This document shows positions 1 to 9,056 of a stretch of DNA of 64,000 bases, in pieces. A program made the position numbers and the translations under genes. The notes beneath the pieces are model-generated. The model had not been told where the DNA came from and searched no databases. It worked only from the letters and a program-made list of their open reading frames with translations. How positions within the stretch are numbered: the stretch's first letter is position 1; each line of letters starts with the position of its first letter. Source of the stretch: Qipengyuania algicida. Its GTDB lineage: Bacteria; Pseudomonadota; Alphaproteobacteria; Sphingomonadales; Sphingomonadaceae. The DNA lies in contig NZ_WTYA01000001.1 in the NCBI RefSeq assembly GCF_009828025.1, positions 186,001-250,000 of the forward strand, in the 5' to 3' direction.

Positions 1-2
1 CA

Positions 3-1292
3 GGCCAGAAATTCGACGTCGCTTTAAAGACATCAGATTTCGCACCGGGCGGCAAGTCGACCAGCACTGTCACGTTCCGCCTGTGCAAATCATCTGCCTG
101 TGCGACAGTTTATCCAGGGTCGACACAGACTTTTACAGTCAACCTGGACGTCCAACTCAAGGATTGGGCGATGTTTCAACGGAACAGCGGACACACGGGA
201 TATGTTGCCGCCCGTTATGATGCCCAGAAAATTGCACAAGCTTGGACTTGGAAGGTTGCACCTGGGCTCGACGCTCGTCCGGTTTCAGCAGACGTGGACT
301 CTGTCTACGTCGTGGAAGGGAAGGATGACATTCCAGCCACCGCAGATGTGGCCGATCGAGTTGTTCGGCTCGACGCATCGAATGGCCAGCCCGTGTGGGA
401 CAATGAGCTTAAAATCCACAACAGTATTTCGGGCGCATCGCTAAACGGGGGTATGCTTTACATTAACGGCATCGATCTATCTACCAACACCAATCCAATA
501 TACTTCATAAATAAATCGGACGGATCGATTAAATATAAAAACCAATTTTCTTCACAATATGGTGAGTATATGCAACCCACCATTCACGCTGGCAAAATGT
601 ACGTGGCGGCCGGATTTTATGGCGATCAAGTTTTCGGATACGATGCGCTCACCGGTTCAAAACTTTGGGAGAGTTACGGCAGCTTCGGCATAACCGATGG
701 AGAGTCAGTCGCGGTAGATAGCGATTCTGTTTATTACTATGCAGGAAGAGGCGTCGATTTATTCGATCCAACAACCGGTGTCCTTAAGCGTACCTTGGAA
801 AATCAATATTTCACTGGAGGCGAATACGGCTGGGAGAGTGCGCTCATGCTCGACGGATCAGGCGGCATTTACGGAATGAATGGAACACGCGCGTGGCCCT
901 ATTCTGCAAATGCTATAATCGGCTATTCCACGCTTTCAACACAGGCAGTTTGGAAAACAGCTAAGCAATATATAGCACATCCTGCGTTATCAAATGGGTT
1001 CATCTATGCACTACGGAGTGATTCCCGAGCAATTGACGCGATCAACACAAAAGATGGCAGCGTAGCTTGGTCAATTCCAATTCCTGGGTCCGGAAATCTA
1101 CGGAACAACGTCGTTGTAACAGAAAACCTGCTGTTCGTATCCACTGAAACCGACACATATGCTTTTGATCTCAAATCTTCCGAGCGAAAGATGGTTTGGT
1201 CAGCGCCAGTAAGCGGCATGCTAGCGATCACACCGAACAACTTGCTAATCGTTGCCGGCATAGATTCTGTGACTGCCTTTCAGCTGTCCTGA
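3..1292 (+). CDS. PQQ-binding-like beta-propeller repeat protein, 5' end outside window
   Basis: The reading frame is open from base 3 and runs through the first internal ATG (171), so the gene begins upstream of the window and about 56 more residues are visible before that ATG. The rest contains beta-propeller blades of the PQQ/BamB type, seen as repeated Asp-x-x-(T/N)-G-x-x-(V/L)-W motifs (LDASNGQPVW, YDALTGSKLW, NTKDGSVAW). The stretch before it (about residues 1-50) looks like a beta-rich, Ig-like or BACON-like segment. Such proteins are usually secreted or surface scaffolds; the substrate cannot be told. Codon use is clearly AT-richer than in neighbouring genes (runs such as AAATATAAAAA near 530), which suggests acquisition by transfer. 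The gene stands 127 bp before the M13 peptidase and need not share a function with it. Confidence 0.75.
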   Translation, partial: GQKFDVALKTSDFAPGGKSTSTVTFRLCKSSACATVYPGSTQTFTVNLDVQLKDWAMFQRNSGHTGYVAARYDAQKIAQAWTWKVAPGLDARPVSADVDSVYVVEGKDDIPATADVADRVVRLDASNGQPVWDNELKIHNSISGASLNGGMLYINGIDLSTNTNPIYFINKSDGSIKYKNQFSSQYGEYMQPTIHAGKMYVAAGFYGDQVFGYDALTGSKLWESYGSFGITDGESVAVDSDSVYYYAGRGVDLFDPTTGVLKRTLENQYFTGGEYGWESALMLDGSGGIYGMNGTRAWPYSANAIIGYSTLSTQAVWKTAKQYIAHPALSNGFIYALRSDSRAIDAINTKDGSVAWSIPIPGSGNLRNNVVVTENLLFVSTETDTYAFDLKSSERKMVWSAPVSGMLAITPNNLLIVAGIDSVTAFQLS

Positions 1293-1419
1293 GTGTCAGT
1301 CCGAATGTCCACGCCGCCTAACCGTCCGCAGAGCACAGTCTGTCGTTCGTGGAAAACCCTGCCATTCTTGACGTTTTCCGCTAGACAGGCGCGCAATTGT
1401 TAATCGGGGATCACTCTTC

Positions 1420-3495
1420 ATGACCACATTCACCACGTTCTTGCGCGCCCGCGCACTGGGCAGCGCTGCCTTGGCCGGTGCCTTGCTCGCGGCTGCTCCT
1501 GCCGCCTATGCGCAGGACGCCACAACTCCGGCCGCAGCAGCAGCCAACAATCAGATCGTCGTTATCGGTCATCCCAAGATCGGCGAATTCGGGCTCGATC
1601 TCACGGCTCGCGACCTGAATGTGAAACCGGGCGACGATTTCGAGAAATATGCTTCCGGCACATGGCTCGCGAAGACCAAGATCCCCGCCGACCGCGCCTC
1701 CACCGGCACATTTTACGAGCTTTACGAAGGTGTGCAGAAGGAGCTTCAGAACCTCATCACCACCGCGCCTGCAGACAGCAAATATGGCAAGCTCTATCGC
1801 GCTTTCATGGATGAAAAGGCGGTCGAGCGCGCAGGCCTCAAGCCGTTGATGACAGATATCGACCAGGTGAAAGCGATCCAGGACAAGGGCGCTTTTGCCA
1901 AATACATGGCCGAAACCAATGGCAAGTTCGGCATCGACCTGTTCGATTACAGCGTCGGCTCCGACACCGAGAACCCCAACCTCAACGTGCTCTACATGGG
2001 CCAGAGCGGGCTGGGCCTGCCCAATCGCGATTATTACCTCAAGGCCGAATTCGCCAAGCAGCGCGCGGCCTACAACGCCTATATCGTCCGGACCATGAAA
2101 GCGATCGGCACCCCCGATCCGAAGGCAGCCGCCGAAAAGATCATGGCGTTCGAAACCTATGTCGCGCAATTGAGCTGGGAGCCCGACCAGCAGCGCCAGA
2201 TCGAGCTGCTGAATAATCCCTATTCGACCGAGCAGTTCGAAGCCTATGCCCCTGGCGTCGACTGGAACCAGTATTTCGCCGGTGCCGGCATCCCGCCGCA
2301 AAAACGCCTGATCGCGGGAGAGAACACGGCGATCAAGGCGCTGGCCGAGCTGTATAATTCCACCCCGCTCGAAACTCTCAAGCTGTGGCAGGAATTCCAT
2401 ATCGCCAGCCAGGCATCGCCCTATCTTACCAAGAAGATGGTCGACAGCCGCTTCAAGTTCACCAGCACGCTGTCGGGCGTGACGCAAGAACGCCCACGCT
2501 GGAAGCGCGCCGTGTCGATGGTCGACGGTTCGCTCGGCGAGCTGGTCGGCGAGGCCTATGTGGCGAAATACTTCCCGCCCTCGGCCAAGGCCAAGATGCA
2601 GGATCTGGTTGCCAATCTCAAGCTGGCAATGGCAGACCGGATCAAGGGCAACAGCTGGATGAGCCCCTCGACCAAGGAAGCGGCGCTCGACAAGCTGTCC
2701 AAGATGAGCGTGATGGTCGGCTATCCCGACAAGTGGCGCGATTATTCGGGCCTCACCATCACCGACAACCTCTATGCCGATGCCGAGGCCGCGGGCAAGT
2801 TCAACGCTGCCTACCAGATGAGCTTCCTCGGCAAGCCGGTCGACCGCAAGCTGTGGGGTATGAACCCGCAGACCGTGAACGCGTATAACGGCGGACTGGA
2901 AAACAAGATCGTGTTCCCGGCGGGTATCCTGCAACCGCCGTTCTTCGATCCGGCGGCGGACCCGGCGGTCAACTACGGTGCGGTCGGCGCGGTGATCGGG
3001 CACGAAATCAGCCACGGCTTCGACGATCAGGGCCGCAAGATCGACGCCAATGGCGCGGTGCACGACTGGTGGACGCCGGAAGATGCCAAGCGCTTCGATG
3101 CCAAAGCCAAGGAATACGGTGCCGAATTCGCAGCCTATGACGACAATCCCGGGGTGAAGATCAATCCCGAGCTGACCATGGGTGAGAACATCGCCGATCT
3201 TGCAGGCCTGACCGTGGCGCTCGATGCCTATCATCGCTCGCTGGACGGCAAACCCGCACCGGTGATCGACGGGCTGACCGGCGACCAGCGTTTCTTCCTG
3301 TCGTGGGCGCAGGTGTGGCGAAGCAAGCAGCGCGAAGACGCCATGAAGAACCAGGTCGCCACCGATCCGCACAGTCCGGCGCGCTATCGCACGCTCACCG
3401 CGATGCGGAACATCGACGACTGGTACAAGGCGTTCGACGTGAAGCCCGGCGATGCGATGTATATCCCGCCCGACAAGCGTGTGCATATCTGGTGA
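1420..3495 (+). CDS. Secreted M13 family zinc metallopeptidase (neprilysin/PepO-like)
   Basis: A 691-residue protein of full family length. The N-terminus is a Sec signal peptide with a typical AYAQ-type cleavage site near residue 31. The gluzincin motif HEISH lies at residues 528-532, and the third zinc ligand is the Glu of the ENIADLAG motif at about 589. The family cleaves peptides of limited size outside the cytoplasm or in the periplasm. The ATG at 1420 is preceded by a GGGGA ribosome binding site and is the only start that keeps the signal peptide. It appears monocistronic. With the M3 and S9 genes it makes three large exported peptidases within 28 kb, consistent with peptide scavenging. 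The 705-residue frame on the opposite strand is a mirror artefact. Confidence 0.95.
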   Translation: MTTFTTFLRARALGSAALAGALLAAAPAAYAQDATTPAAAAANNQIVVIGHPKIGEFGLDLTARDLNVKPGDDFEKYASGTWLAKTKIPADRASTGTFYELYEGVQKELQNLITTAPADSKYGKLYRAFMDEKAVERAGLKPLMTDIDQVKAIQDKGAFAKYMAETNGKFGIDLFDYSVGSDTENPNLNVLYMGQSGLGLPNRDYYLKAEFAKQRAAYNAYIVRTMKAIGTPDPKAAAEKIMAFETYVAQLSWEPDQQRQIELLNNPYSTEQFEAYAPGVDWNQYFAGAGIPPQKRLIAGENTAIKALAELYNSTPLETLKLWQEFHIASQASPYLTKKMVDSRFKFTSTLSGVTQERPRWKRAVSMVDGSLGELVGEAYVAKYFPPSAKAKMQDLVANLKLAMADRIKGNSWMSPSTKEAALDKLSKMSVMVGYPDKWRDYSGLTITDNLYADAEAAGKFNAAYQMSFLGKPVDRKLWGMNPQTVNAYNGGLENKIVFPAGILQPPFFDPAADPAVNYGAVGAVIGHEISHGFDDQGRKIDANGAVHDWWTPEDAKRFDAKAKEYGAEFAAYDDNPGVKINPELTMGENIADLAGLTVALDAYHRSLDGKPAPVIDGLTGDQRFFLSWAQVWRSKQREDAMKNQVATDPHSPARYRTLTAMRNIDDWYKAFDVKPGDAMYIPPDKRVHIW

Positions 3496-3586
3496 TTCAG
3501 GCCGGAGCCTGCGCGCAAATTCGGGCAACCGGAAATGCCGTAGGCTCCAGCTTGTTAAGGTCCGCTTAGGAATTTACCCGATAGTA

Positions 3587-3628
3587 ACCCTCCCGGGTGT
3601 GGTGGACCCATCGATTATCCGGGAGGGT
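3587..3628 (+). promoter_or_regulatory. Hairpin covering the ribosome binding site of the next gene
   Basis: ACCCTCCCGG at 3587-3596 is exactly complementary to CCGGGAGGGT at 3619-3628, with a 22-base loop. The right arm contains the GGGAGG Shine-Dalgarno of the gene starting at 3637. No T-run follows, so a translational switch is more likely than a terminator for the upstream peptidase gene. No known riboswitch class was recognised in the loop. Confidence 0.5.
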
Positions 3629-3636
3629 CACAATCA

Positions 3637-3951
3637 ATGCGTGGAATGAAACTGCTTGGCGGAGCCTTGGCTCTCGGCCTTTTGACCGCTGGCACCGTTG
3701 CGCGGGCCGACGATCCCAACGATCCGTCGATGAAAAGCAAGGCGGCGCGCGAGCGCGACCGCGCGGCGATCCGCGAGCTCAATCTGCGCCAGCTCGACCA
3801 TGTTCGCGAGCGCGATGCGCGGCAGGCGGAAGGCTGGAAAGCCTATCGCGACTATCCGCGCCAGCAAGCCGAATACGAGCGTCGCATGGCCGAATGGCGG
3901 CGTGCAGTGCGCCTGTGCCAGAGTGGTCATTACGACTATTGCGACCGTTAG
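3637..3951 (+). CDS. Small secreted charged protein, function unknown
   Basis: A 104-residue protein with a clear signal peptide (Met-Arg-Gly-Met-Lys, then a Leu/Ala/Gly-rich core, cleavage near ARAD at about residue 24). The mature part is unusually rich in Arg, Glu, Asp and Gln and is probably alpha-helical or coiled coil. It ends with two Cys residues (LCQSG and YDYCDR) that could form a disulfide in the periplasm. The start is fixed by a strong GGGAGG site 10 bases upstream, itself part of a hairpin. No family was recognised. Its codon use fits the surrounding genes, so I believe it is expressed. It lies between the M13 peptidase and another small gene, neither of which hints at a role. 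Confidence 0.7.
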   Translation: MRGMKLLGGALALGLLTAGTVARADDPNDPSMKSKAARERDRAAIRELNLRQLDHVRERDARQAEGWKAYRDYPRQQAEYERRMAEWRRAVRLCQSGHYDYCDR

Positions 3952-4106
3952 GCCTGAGGTTAAAACTTGGTCATCGCTGGCTCATTTGCGATCAATCGCG
4001 GACCTTTTTCCGGTTTTCGGCATTGTTTGGGATGAATAAGGGGAAGTCCAGCGGCTGTGGAGGCAAACCTCCCGGCCACCCGCTTCCCTCTGAATGAAGC
4101 CTGGCA

Positions 4107-4385
4107 ATGGAGCATTTTCGCGCCGTGTTCGATGACGCTTATCTCGATCAGAAACCGACCGGAGACAGTCCGGTCGATGACGAGATTCGTCAGTTGATCG
4201 TCGATCTCTACACCCCGCTGGATACCCCGGCGCGCGCGCCTGCCACTGCGCAGGAACGCGCCGCAAAGCGTGAGGAACGAGCCCGCGAAGATTTGCGCCG
4301 CGCACGGGAGGCTGCGCGCAAGGCGTTCAATGTGCGCCCTTCCTTCCTCAAGCGCCGGCAAGCCAAGCAGATCCTGTCCACCTGA
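4107..4385 (+). CDS. Hypothetical protein, 92 residues, basic C-terminus
   Basis: The N-terminal half is acidic, with FDDAYLDQ near the start and a DDEIRQLIVDLY helix. The C-terminal half is a long Arg/Glu/Ala-rich helix (about residues 48-75) ending in a basic FLKRRQAKQ segment. There is no signal peptide or membrane segment. Third codon positions are GC-rich as in real genes here, and the frame ends 54 bp before thpR on the same strand. The ribosome binding site is weak. No family was recognised. A longer frame exists on the opposite strand but overlaps thpR extensively and has poor composition, so I prefer this one. Confidence 0.5.
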   Translation: MEHFRAVFDDAYLDQKPTGDSPVDDEIRQLIVDLYTPLDTPARAPATAQERAAKREERAREDLRRAREAARKAFNVRPSFLKRRQAKQILST

Positions 4386-4439
4386 GTTCACGCAATCGGT
4401 ACGGATGACGCGAGCCGGTCGACACGTTAAGTTCGTGTG

Positions 4440-4982
4440 ATGTCGCATCGCTTGTTCGTCGCCCACCGTCCACCCCCGGCAATCCGTGAAGCTTTGATCG
4501 CGACCATGCATTCGCTGCCGGGGGCGCGTTGGCAGGACGATGCGCAACTCCACCTCACCTTGCGCTTTATCGGCGAAATCGATGCAGGACAGGCCGAGGG
4601 TCTTGCCGCCGAACTGGATCGGGTGCGCGCCGCGCCTTTTCCTTTGGCGATCGAAAGCGTTGGCCATTTCGAAAAGAAGCGCAAACCCCATACACTGTGG
4701 GCGGGCGTGACCGCCTCGCAGCCGCTCGCGGTGCTACAGGGCCGGATCGAGCGGGCCTGTCGCAAGGCCGGGCTGGCACCGGAAACGCGCCGATTTGCGA
4801 CGCATATCACCCTCGCCCGGCTCAATTCCGCCAGTGCATCGCCCGCCGGCTTCATTGCCGCGCACGCTGCGCTGACCAGCGAGCCTTGGACGCTCGATAA
4901 CTTCGATCTCGTCGAAAGCCATCTGGAAAGCGCAGGCGCAAGGTACGAAACCATATGTCGCTACCGCCTCTCCGCCAGTTGA
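4440..4982 (+). CDS. thpR: RNA 2',3'-cyclic phosphodiesterase (2H phosphoesterase)
   Basis: A 180-residue protein, the usual size for the ThpR/LigT family, which opens 2',3'-cyclic phosphates at RNA ends. Both catalytic H-x-T-x motifs of the two-histidine fold are present: HLTL at residues 38-41 (inside HLTLRF) and HITL at residues 122-125. The protein is cytoplasmic. The ATG at 4440 gives the standard N-terminus (MSHRLFVA); a GTG one codon earlier (4437) is also possible. It is a single gene between the 92-residue gene and the M3 peptidase. Confidence 0.93.
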   Translation: MSHRLFVAHRPPPAIREALIATMHSLPGARWQDDAQLHLTLRFIGEIDAGQAEGLAAELDRVRAAPFPLAIESVGHFEKKRKPHTLWAGVTASQPLAVLQGRIERACRKAGLAPETRRFATHITLARLNSASASPAGFIAAHAALTSEPWTLDNFDLVESHLESAGARYETICRYRLSAS

Positions 4983-5151
4983 TAAAGCACCGTCACTGAT
5001 CGACGAACGGCCACGTCCACCCTTGCAATCCATGCTCATCCCCTGTTCAAGCGGAATTGTTAAAACTGTTACTTCTTCCCCGGGCCCGGCGGCTGTCCTT
5101 GCATCGTCATGGAAACCGCGCCGCTGCCCGTCAGTTGATATGGAGAGATGA

Positions 5152-7365
5152 ATGAAGGCCCCCATTCTGGCCACCACTGCCCTCGCCGCCACGCTCCTTG
5201 CCGGATGCATGACGACCTCTGGAGATAGCGCGATGGCCGAAGCACCTGCCGCCCCCGCCCCCACCACCGCTTCGAATGACGCGATTCCGCAGGGCACCGG
5301 CCCGTTCGCGCAGGAAAGCAATTTGCCCTTCCACGCGCCCGATTTCACCAAGATCAAGGAATCGGATTATGTCCCAGGCTTCGAGCAGGGCATGGCGATC
5401 CAGACCGCCGAAGTGAAGGCGATCACCGACAATCCCGCCGCACCGACGTTCGACAACACCATCGTCGCGCTCGAGAAATCGGGCCGGATGCTGGGCCGGG
5501 TGAGCGCCGTGTTCAGCGCGCTGACCAGCGCCGATACCACGCCGGGCCTCGACAAGATCGACGAAGAGATGGGGCCGAAACTGTCGGCGCATTCGGACTC
5601 GATCATGCTCAATCCCAAGCTTTTCGCCCGCGTTTCGGCGGTTTATGACCAGCGCGCGCAGCTGGGCCTCGACAATGAGGACATGAAGCTGCTCGAACAC
5701 ACCTACAAGGCGATGGTCCATGCCGGGGCCAAGCTGACCCCGGCCCAGCGCGAGCGGGTTGTTGCGATCAATTCCGACCTGTCCAAGCTCACCACCCAAT
5801 TCGGCCAGATGGTGCGCGACGGCACCGTCGCCAGTGCGCTGGTGGTTGACAACAAGGCCGACCTCGCTGGCATGTCGGACGCCGAAATCCAGGCCGCCGC
5901 CAAGGCTGCCGCTGAAAAGGGCATGGCGGGCAAATACCTGATCACCTTGCAGAACACGACGCAACAGCCTGCCCTGGCGGAACTCAACAACCGTGATGTG
6001 CGCAAGAAGCTGTTCGATGCCAGCTACTACCGCGATGACAAGGGCAACCAGTACGATACGCGCGATCTGATCTCCAAGATCGTCCAACTGCGCGCCGAAA
6101 AGGCTGCGTTGTTCGGCGATCCCGACTGGGCGACCTATGTCATGTGGGATCGCATGGCCAAGAACCCCAAGACCGCGCTCGCCTTCATGGACCAGATGGT
6201 GCCGCCCCTCGCCGCGACGCAGCGCAGCGAAGCTGCCGAGCTCGACAAGGTGATCAAGCAGGACGGCGGCGATTTCACAGTCAAGCCGTGGGACTGGTTC
6301 AAATATTCCGACCAGCTCAAGAAGGCCAAGTTCGACATCGATCCGGACGAGGTGAAGCAGTATTTCGAAATTCACCGCGTGCTGGAAGATGGCGTGTTCT
6401 ACGCCGCCAACCAGCTTTACGGCCTGACCTTCAAGCGCCGCACCGATATCCCGGTCTACAACAAGGACGTGTGGGTCTACACCGTCTATGACAAGGACGG
6501 TAGCGAGCTGGGCCTGTTCTATTTCGACCCATACCAGCGCGCCAGCAAGAGCGGCGGGGCATGGATGAGCAATTTCGTCGAACAGAGCCATCTGTTTGGC
6601 GACAAGCCGGTCATCTACAACGTCCTCAACATCCCCAAGGCGCCCGCGGGCGAGCCGCAGCTGATCAGTTTCGACTGGGCCGAAACGATGTTCCACGAAT
6701 TCGGCCACGCGCTGCACGGGTTTTTCGGCAACGAGAAATACCCCAGCCTTTCGGGCACCAATGTGGCGCGCGATTTCGTGGAATTCCCCAGCCAGGTCAA
6801 CGAGATGTGGGCGAGCTACCCCAAGGTGCTCGAACATTATGCCAAGAACTACAAGACCGGCGCACCGATCCCCAAATCGCTGGTCGACAAGATCGAGGCA
6901 TCGTCCAAATTCAACCAGGGCTATGAGTTCGGCGAGACGGTCGAGGCCGCCTTGCTCGACATGAAGTGGCATTCGCTCTCGCCGGATCAGGCCAAGGCGA
7001 TCGACACGCCGGCCAAGGTTGACGCTTACGAGAAGAACTCGCTGGAGCAGACGGGGCTGGAAATCGGGCTGGTGCCGCCGCGCTACCGCTCGACCTATTT
7101 CAACCACATCTTCTCAAGTCCGGTGGGCTATTCGGCGGGCTATTACAGCTATCTGTGGACCCAGATGCTGGACCATGACAGCCGTCACTGGTTCCTGGCC
7201 CACGGCGGGCTGACGCGCGAAAATGGCCAGCATTTCCGCGATACCGTGCTCAGCCGCGGTTCGACGCAAGACTACTACAAAATGTTCGAAAACTTCACCG
7301 GCCATGCGCCCAGCCCCAAGCCGCTGCTTGAGGATCGCGGGCTGATGAAAACGCCGTCGAAGTAA
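5152..7365 (+). CDS. M3 family oligopeptidase, exported lipoprotein (Dcp-like)
   Basis: A 737-residue zinc peptidase related to peptidyl-dipeptidase Dcp and oligopeptidase A. The N-terminus is a lipoprotein signal with lipobox LLAGC (Cys at residue 19), so the enzyme is probably anchored in the periplasm; a Ser/Ala/Pro-rich linker follows. The active site HEFGH is at residues 515-519, and the third ligand is the Glu of VEFPSQ at 544, as the M3 family requires. The ATG at 5152 has a GGAGAG site. Dcp-type enzymes remove dipeptides from the C-terminus of short peptides. It is convergent with the B12 operon, only 12 bp apart. Confidence 0.95.
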   Translation: MKAPILATTALAATLLAGCMTTSGDSAMAEAPAAPAPTTASNDAIPQGTGPFAQESNLPFHAPDFTKIKESDYVPGFEQGMAIQTAEVKAITDNPAAPTFDNTIVALEKSGRMLGRVSAVFSALTSADTTPGLDKIDEEMGPKLSAHSDSIMLNPKLFARVSAVYDQRAQLGLDNEDMKLLEHTYKAMVHAGAKLTPAQRERVVAINSDLSKLTTQFGQMVRDGTVASALVVDNKADLAGMSDAEIQAAAKAAAEKGMAGKYLITLQNTTQQPALAELNNRDVRKKLFDASYYRDDKGNQYDTRDLISKIVQLRAEKAALFGDPDWATYVMWDRMAKNPKTALAFMDQMVPPLAATQRSEAAELDKVIKQDGGDFTVKPWDWFKYSDQLKKAKFDIDPDEVKQYFEIHRVLEDGVFYAANQLYGLTFKRRTDIPVYNKDVWVYTVYDKDGSELGLFYFDPYQRASKSGGAWMSNFVEQSHLFGDKPVIYNVLNIPKAPAGEPQLISFDWAETMFHEFGHALHGFFGNEKYPSLSGTNVARDFVEFPSQVNEMWASYPKVLEHYAKNYKTGAPIPKSLVDKIEASSKFNQGYEFGETVEAALLDMKWHSLSPDQAKAIDTPAKVDAYEKNSLEQTGLEIGLVPPRYRSTYFNHIFSSPVGYSAGYYSYLWTQMLDHDSRHWFLAHGGLTRENGQHFRDTVLSRGSTQDYYKMFENFTGHAPSPKPLLEDRGLMKTPSK

Positions 7366-7377
7366 TCGACGTTGTAG

Positions 7378-8106
7378 CTAGAACGTCACCAATGCCCGCT
7401 GGCCCGGTTCGCCGATCCAGCGGGCGGTAACGCCCCAGACGCGCTCGACCACCTCGGTGGCGAGCGCGTTTTCGCATCCGCCGTCGGCGGCCACGCGGCC
7501 TTTGTCGAGCACCACCACCCGGTCCGCATGGTTCATCGCCAGCGCCAGATCGTGCAGCACCAGCACCACGCCCGCGCCCGCTTTCGCCGCGCTGCGCAAA
7601 TGCCTGAGCAATGCGAGCTGGTGCGCAAGATCGAGTGCAGCGAGAGGCTCGTCGGCGAGGATCCATGCAGGTTCGCCCGCCAGCACCCGCGCCAACAGCA
7701 CGCGAGCGGTCTCCCCACCCGATAGCGACTGCGCCCGGCGCTCGGCAAAGCTCTGGAGGTCGAGCGCCGCAAGCGAGGCCGCAACCGGCGCCGGATCGCT
7801 ATCGCCATGCGGCATCCGCCCGAGCGCGACGAGGCTGCGCACCGGCACGTCCCAAGCAATCTCATGCGCTTGCGGGAGATAGCCGATCTTCTGCCCGCGC
7901 GTACGCGGCGTCATGGCGGCAAGCGGCTCTCCATCGAGCAGCGCCGCGCCGCTATCGGGTTCCAGCAAGCCAGCGAGCGTTTCGAGAAGGGTCGATTTGC
8001 CCGCTCCGTTCGGCCCGCAGATCGCTGTGATCGTGCCGGGTTCGAGCATGAGCGACACATCGCTCAGCCGCTTGGCGACCGAGATGGCCTGCGCCGCCAG
8101 CCTCAT
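7378..8106 (-). CDS. btuD: ABC transporter ATP-binding protein, vitamin B12 (BtuD-like)
   Basis: A 242-residue ATPase subunit of a FecCD/BtuCD-type importer. Walker A (GPNGAGKS) is at residues 31-38, followed by the signature LSGGE, Walker B (WILADEP) and the switch His of the LHDLAL motif. The true start is the ATG at 8106; upstream codons in the same frame are only a shadow of the permease gene. Its ATG overlaps the permease stop (ATGA), so translation is coupled. It is the last gene of the riboswitch-controlled operon. Substrate assignment to cobalamin rests on the riboswitch, since the ATPase alone does not distinguish B12 from iron chelates. Confidence 0.92.
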   Translation of the reverse strand: MRLAAQAISVAKRLSDVSLMLEPGTITAICGPNGAGKSTLLETLAGLLEPDSGAALLDGEPLAAMTPRTRGQKIGYLPQAHEIAWDVPVRSLVALGRMPHGDSDPAPVAASLAALDLQSFAERRAQSLSGGETARVLLARVLAGEPAWILADEPLAALDLAHQLALLRHLRSAAKAGAGVVLVLHDLALAMNHADRVVVLDKGRVAADGGCENALATEVVERVWGVTARWIGEPGQRALVTF

Positions 8107-9056
8107 GCCAGCCCCCGCCGCATCCGCAGCAGCAGCCACAGGAAGAAGGGCGCACCCAGCAGGCTGAGGGCGATGCCAAGGCGGATTTCGGTCATGGTCG
8201 GGATCAGCCGGATCGCGCTGTCCGCCACCAGCACCAGCAGCGCCCCGGCAAGTGCGCTTGGCAGGATCAATTGCGAGGGGCGGCGGTCGGTCAGCGGGCG
8301 CACCAGATGCGGCACGATCAGTCCGACGAAACCGATGATCCCGGCAACCGCGGTGATCGCGCCGACAGTCAGCCCGATCCCCGCCACCAGCAGCCACAAC
8401 AGTCGGCGCGGCTGAACGCCCAGCGAACGCGCCACGGCTTCGCCCAGGGTCAGCGCGTCGAGCGCGCGCCCGGCACGCCACAACAGCGCGATACCCGCCA
8501 GCACCAGCGGCGCGGCCAGCTCGACATCGCTCCAGCTCCGGTCCGTCAGCGCGCCGTTGAGCCACATCACGATGGTTTCCATCGCGAAGGCATTGGGCGC
8601 GAGACTGATCGCCAGCGCCATCAATGCGCCGGTGAGGCTGGCGATCATCAAGCCGGCGAGCGTGAAAAGCGCAATCCCGCCGGTGCGCCCGGCGATCAGC
8701 GCCAGCAGCGCCATCGCCCCGCCCGCCCCGATCAGCGCGAAGATCGGCAGCAGCCACGCACTCGCCGCAAAACCGAAGAACAGCGCCACCACCGCGCCCA
8801 GCGCCGCACCGGGCGCGATCCCGAACAGCCCCGGATCGGCCAGTGGATTGCGCAGATAGCCCTGCATCGCTGCCCCGGCCGCGCCCAGACCGCCACCCAC
8901 GATCAGCGCGAGCACGCTCCTCGGCAGGCGCAGTTCGGCGAGGATCAGCACGGCGTTGGGGGTTGTTGCCGGGTCCAGCCACACGCGGCCCGCCAGCAGC
9001 GACAGCGGGAAGGCGATCACCAGCAGTCCGGCAAAGATGGCAGAAGCGCGGGTCAT
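8103..9056 (-). CDS. btuC: ABC transporter permease, FecCD/BtuC family
   Basis: A 317-residue inner membrane permease with about ten hydrophobic segments. It has family signatures: an early LRLPRSVLALIVGGGLGAAG block, the NPLADPGLFGI motif after transmembrane segment 2, and the GFVGLIVPH motif that contacts the ATPase near the C-terminus. The start ATG (9056) overlaps the stop of the binding-protein gene as ATGA, and its own TGA overlaps the ATPase start the same way. In this operon it most likely carries cobalamin across the inner membrane. Confidence 0.93.
   Translation of the reverse strand: MTRASAIFAGLLVIAFPLSLLAGRVWLDPATTPNAVLILAELRLPRSVLALIVGGGLGAAGAAMQGYLRNPLADPGLFGIAPGAALGAVVALFFGFAASAWLLPIFALIGAGGAMALLALIAGRTGGIALFTLAGLMIASLTGALMALAISLAPNAFAMETIVMWLNGALTDRSWSDVELAAPLVLAGIALLWRAGRALDALTLGEAVARSLGVQPRRLLWLLVAGIGLTVGAITAVAGIIGFVGLIVPHLVRPLTDRRPSQLILPSALAGALLVLVADSAIRLIPTMTEIRLGIALSLLGAPFFLWLLLRMRRGLA

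Noticed and set aside
1411-3528. 705-residue frame opposite the M13 peptidase gene
   Set aside because: It mirrors a gene with a clear signal peptide and HEISH motif; the composition is His/Arg/Gly-rich as expected for an antisense shadow in GC-rich DNA.
3960-4691. 243-residue minus-strand frame covering the 92-residue gene and half of thpR
   Set aside because: Overlaps thpR, whose two HxT motifs are certain; no start signal and atypical composition.
5131-7107. 658-residue frame opposite the M3 peptidase gene
   Set aside because: Shadow of a gene with lipobox, HEFGH and correct ribosome binding site; no domain in the antisense product.
7368-7387. GACGTT/AACGTC hairpin between the convergent M3 and btuD genes as a terminator
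   Set aside because: The stem is only 6 bp, overlaps the btuD stop region and lacks a T-run.
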